DNA from: Mya arenaria
Taxonomy: Eukaryota > Mollusca > Bivalvia > Myida > Myidae
Length of the DNA: 64,000 nucleotides
NCBI RefSeq assembly: GCF_026914265.1
Contig: NC_069133.1
Coordinates: 7,943,937-8,007,936, forward strand
Direction: 5' to 3'
Shown here one piece after another: positions 60,619 to 64,000 of the stretch. Each line of letters begins with the position of its first letter. The stretch's first letter is position 1. Below the pieces are notes generated by a model. That model was not told the DNA's origin. It searched no databases and was given only the letters and a program-made list of their open reading frames with translations. Made by a program: the position numbers and the translations under genes.

Positions 60619-60850
60619 ATTTTAAGTCAATAACTCAGGAACTATTTGATGTATTGCATTGAACCATTTTACAACCAAGTATGATAACTATCTTGCATAT
60701 GATAAAACAAAATGCCCCTTCGTCATAATAACTTCTGGTTAATGTTTGCATGTAATCTAATTTACAGTGATCCATGCCTGTTTCACCAAACTTTGCAATG
60801 CTTAATCTTAAAAGCAGCGTACTAGTTGAGCGCGCTGACAGCTCTTTTTT
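60619..60850 (-). mobile_element. 179-bp-family element remnant (head end)
   Basis: On the minus strand the decayed head (AAGAGCTGTCAGCGCGCTCAAC) is followed by the first unit (GTGATTGGT-type text replaced by CATGGATCACTGTAAATTAG, GCAATACATCAAATAGTT). The 3' end is missing or replaced by the minisatellite. Confidence 0.6.
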
Positions 60851-61382
60851 ATGAAAAAGTTGGGGTTTTCTTTAAAATTGCCCCATTCCCAAAGAGGTGA
60901 AAAATCAATTGGTATCGTAAAACTCAGAACCATCAGTGGCGTTTAGAATTGCTGTGCTGCATTTACATCACTGAATAAATGACAGGGGGTATGGATGCCA
61001 CGAGTCAAACAATATAAAAACAATGCAAAAAGACTCTGCGTTATTCATTTATATTGACTATATGCGGGTCCAGCCACAACGATGCGATAGAATAAGGAAA
61101 ATCAATAGCGAAACTTAAAAAAGCCAGGGGCCATATCTAATAACCATCTTAGAGTTAACTTTATAGTAAAATCTGAGTGTTATGATTGGACTGTAAAGTT
61201 AATTGGTCAATAATCTGAATGATATCACAGAGGCACTTTAAGGAAAGAGATAAAATAAACTATATTGAATAGTAGAACTACACTGTCCTTGATTATGGTT
61301 TCATTTTTATCCTGTTCACAAGTTTCAACCAGTCAAAATGCACTTGAAAACTAATGACTTTTGTTACCTTTTGTCTATGTAA

Positions 61383-63894
61383 ATGGCCGACAAACGTGTA
61401 TACTTGATGTTGTTAATTTTAACTGCAAACTTTTGGCACAACAAATGTCAAAATGATACACTAATAATACCTTTTCAGGGGATGGCTTTCATAATACCAG
61501 CGTATCCGACGCCTCCATATCAGCCAGGCACACTGCTGTACAACGTTGAGGAATCCTGGAGACCAGTCCTGGAGCCGGAGTTTAATAAACCTTATTTTGC
61601 CCAGGTATAACCAACTTACTGATTGACCTTATTTTGAAACTAAAACCTCACTTAATGATTGGTCATATTCAATCTTATCACTAAAACTTGCAAAAATGTT
61701 CATATTCTTTGATTGCTCACATTTTTTTCGTGTGTTCATACTGAATGATTGCAGAAGGGCATGCGGACAAATTCCATGAACTGGGCAATATTGATATAGA
61801 CAATGACATCATTACCCCTTGGATGATATAGAATATGAAAGTCAAGTTTTCTCGGTACACATGACTAGGCAAATCTAAATATAACATTATTTATCCTGTC
61901 ACCTGCATACAAACTGGTCCAATGACAAGATGCCTTGCAAATTTTAGTTTATTAGGATAAATGACCATATTATATTTATATACAGTCAGTTGGCCATGTG
62001 ACCGCGAAAACGGACCTCTTTTCTATTAGTTTAAACTTATATATTTTACAACGATTGTGAAATAAGTAACAACATTATAATAATCACTCTCGTTGGCACG
62101 ATTTTACGTGAGAGTGTGGTCTTGTGATGTGGGGGAAACCAGAGTATCAGGAGGAAACCCACTTGTCCGACTTTGTGACCAGAAACAAAACTCACATGCA
62201 CCAGGGCAAGGAATCAAACCCAGGTCGCCTAGGTGAGAATTGAGTGCAATCACCACGGCGCGCAAACCGGACAACCAAATGTTTATATTGTTTGATTGAT
62301 CAGTTTTTGTGTGTTCATACTGAATGATTGCAGAAGGGCATGCGAGCAAGTCCCATGAACTGGGCAATATTGAAATAAACAAGGCAATTTTAACCCCGTG
62401 GATGTTGTACAATATGAAAGTTTTCTCTATAATATAAATGACTAGGCGAATGTAAATATTTCAATATATGTATTCACCATGTAATATAATTATTCTTCGT
62501 GTAGTGAATTCATGGAGGGTCTACATGTAAATACCATTTCACATGTTTTGAATGTCTCAGTACTCATGAAAATGTATATCGTTTCCTCGTTGTAGCTCAC
62601 CCGGTTTGTGTGTGATGAGAGAAAGATGTTCACAGTTTACCCATCTGCGGAGAATGTGTTTTCCTGGACACAGTACTGCACTGTTGATCAGGTGGGAATT
62701 TCCTGGTGTTGGATAATAAACACTCTCATATTTCAAATGAAATTAACCATAATTGAGAGTGTAATTCCGTACTCAATATTTGTATCAACCTAACATTTAT
62801 TTTAACTCCAATAACTTTTATGGCTTTATATTGTAACATATTTAATGACAGAAAAATGAGAAATTGCCAAAAACAATGGAATTAGGTATATTCACATAAT
62901 TTTCATAAAAATTGTGTTATTTATGTGTAATTATGTAGCTTTAATATATATAAAGGGTAATAATTTATTTCAGTGTAAGAATTTAATATATTTCGCTGAA
63001 TGAGTTTCATGAGTGCAGTAGAACCCTGTCCCAACTCTGTGGGCGGTGATGTTTTATATAAAAAATTGATATTTTCACTGTTTCACTGAAACATTGTAAT
63101 TTTAATTGTATTTCACTAATGGATCTATATAAATCACTGGAAACATTAAATAAACTAAAAAACTCTTTTTTGACCATTTTTTGTGGGCATTTATTACTTC
63201 AACAGCGATAAAAAATAGTTTGTAAAACAGAACTTTTTTATATTTATTTTGAATTTCTGACTGGGAATATTAATTCAACATTTTGGAAAAAAAACAGACT
63301 TTTAAGATTGGGAACATAACCGAATAAAGACCATAAAAACACATTGTCATATTTTAGACGAAGGTGGTTATACTGGGACAGGATCCCTACCCTGAACCAA
63401 AGGCACACGGTAAGATAGTTACGAAACTTACAGTACTCATATGTAATGTACCTTCACACGTTTCCTACGAAATTCAATTAATAAGATAATTATGAGCTGA
63501 GATTTATCACGCTTGAGTTTGTATCCTTGGTTAAAACCAATACCTTTGTCTATTTTGAGTAAGGGTTGGACACCTCAACCACCTTGTATGTAATTGTGTA
63601 GGTGTAGATCTCATTTCTGGTAGATAAAATTGAACTAACTGCACAATAAGTCAAAGCATTTAAATGAAAATATGGCAAATGTCGGCTAAGTATTGTAAGA
63701 GTAGTATAGTTAAACTGCACATTTTCAGTAAGTGAATGAAGTCTTGTTTGTGCATTAATTAGGTACGTTGAATCTCTTACCAAAATATCCTCAACCATCT
63801 TGTTATGTTATGTTGGAACAGTTAACAAAATATCTTTAAAATTTCTTTCAGGCCTGTCATTCAGTGTACTGCATAATGAGTTAATTCCGGATAG
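61383..63894 (+). CDS. Second, diverged uracil-DNA glycosylase gene, partial at window end
   Basis: Four exons align with UNG exons 2-5 and keep the phases 0, 0, 1 and 2 with GT-AG borders: 61479-61604, 62596-62691, 63358-63409 and 63852-63894. The frame is open throughout. The nuclear N-terminus is missing: homology starts at GTLLYNVEESWRPVLEPEF. Either an unseen upstream exon splices to 61479, or translation starts at ATG 61383 (preceded by an in-frame TAA) and adds a 32-residue leader with a hydrophobic VYLMLLILTANFW stretch. The water-activating motif reads GQDPYPEPK-AHG, where UNG has [13 protein letters not shown]: Asp and Tyr stay, His and Gly are changed and one residue is lost. The proline loop is replaced by LHNELIPD. 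It may be a specialised paralog or a gene drifting towards loss; the rest lies beyond 64 kb. Confidence 0.82.
61479..61604 (+). CDS. UNG-like copy 2, exon matching UNG exon 2
   Basis: 42 codons after CCTTTTCAG, ending GCCCAG|GTATAA. Residues 17-42 match the end of UNG exon 2; the first 16 (GMAFIIPAYPTPPYQP) do not. The frame also runs upstream to ATG 61383. Confidence 0.8.
61690..62470 (+). repeat. Duplicated ~190-bp block within intron 2 of UNG-like copy 2
   Basis: The block at 61690-61890 (GTGTGTTCATACTGAATGATTG, CAGAAGGGCATGCG, CATGAACTGGGCAATATTGA) recurs at 62280-62470. UNG copy 1 has it once (30300-30480). A SINE lies between the two copies. Confidence 0.82.
62100..62275 (-). mobile_element. 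tRNA-derived SINE in intron 2 of UNG-like copy 2
   Basis: On the minus strand: GCGCCGTGGTGATTGCACTC, CTAGGCGACCTGGGTTTGATTCC, then GTGGGTTTCCTCCTGATACTC and TTTCCCCCAC. Same family as 12430-12625. Confidence 0.78.
62596..62691 (+). CDS. UNG-like copy 2, exon matching UNG exon 3
   Basis: Exactly 96 bp, as in UNG, encoding LTRFVCDERKMFTVYPSAEN and VFSWTQYCTVDQ. Roughly 80-85% of bases match copy 1. Acceptor GTTGTAG, donor CAG|GTGGGA. Confidence 0.88.
63358..63409 (+). CDS. UNG-like copy 2, exon matching UNG exon 4 (altered active-site loop)
   Basis: 52 bp against 55 in UNG: an in-frame 3-bp loss. It encodes [17 protein letters not shown] and ends CACG|GTAAGA, phase 1 as in UNG. Confidence 0.88.
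63852..63894 (+). CDS. UNG-like copy 2, exon matching UNG exon 5 (proline loop replaced)
   Basis: 43 bp as in UNG, encoding GLSFSVLHNELIPD plus a split codon, ending GATAG|GTATGT. The first seven residues match UNG; the rest of the loop is unlike it. Confidence 0.85.
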
Positions 63895-64000
63895 GTATGT
63901 TCATGTTAAGAATCAGAACAATTTCTTGTTATAGTTTGAAAATATATAAGATTAAAAACCAATGTGTCAATGCATGTACATACATTGTACACTTCCGATT

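Noticed and set aside
60241-60662. Open frames of 60-120 residues near 60.3-60.6 kb
   Set aside because: They arise from a degenerate 31-bp minisatellite open on both strands.

Overview
This is animal nuclear DNA: AT-rich, with small exons bounded by GT-AG introns, TATA, CCAAT and AATAAA signals, and a very dense load of short mobile elements. The repeat types (tRNA-derived SINEs, elements headed AACAAGAGCTGTCACAG with internal 140-181 bp tandem repeats, long palindromic MITEs) and a glycine-rich secreted protein resembling shell or byssus proteins suggest a marine bivalve mollusc. The species cannot be fixed from the sequence alone.

Layout. (1) 1.8-4.6 kb, plus strand: a complete four-exon gene for a small secreted protein rich in Gly-Tyr-Asn-Gly repeats, with its own TATA box and polyadenylation signal. 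(2) 4.9-9.5 kb: a SINE and two tandem-repeat-cored mobile elements. (3) 12.0-17.5 kb, minus strand: a complete four-exon GOLGA7/ERF4-like gene (138 aa), with two more tandem-repeat elements and a 24-bp minisatellite in and beside it. (4) 20.2-40.6 kb, plus strand: a complete eight-exon uracil-DNA glycosylase gene (UNG), head to head with GOLGA7. Its first intron (9.7 kb) holds a mobile element split by a piggyBac-like element, a truncated LINE and a candidate internal promoter. Its fifth intron (6.0 kb) is almost wholly a 43-bp minisatellite that runs into the splice acceptor. (5) 45.2-46.2 kb, plus strand: a two-exon RING-finger protein gene. (6) 51.7-58.2 kb: gene-poor, with an old LTR-retroelement fossil and an inverted repeat pair. 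(7) 61.4-63.9 kb, plus strand: the first four recognisable coding exons of a second, diverged UNG gene that runs off the window end.

How the genes relate. UNG removes uracil from DNA. The main copy has a PCNA-binding box, an RPA-binding-like helix and all catalytic motifs, so it looks like the working enzyme; two in-frame start codons could give mitochondrial and nuclear forms. The second copy keeps exon phases, splice sites and an open frame but has lost the N-terminal nuclear module and altered two active-site loops. The introns of the two copies still align, so each serves as an empty-site record for insertions in the other: a SINE and a hAT-like MITE in copy 1 can be placed to the base. 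GOLGA7 (a palmitoyltransferase partner), the RING protein and the glycine-rich protein have no evident functional link to UNG.

Most remaining DNA is intronic or intergenic repeat. Exon calls rest on splice signals, reading phase and remembered family sequences; no search was run.
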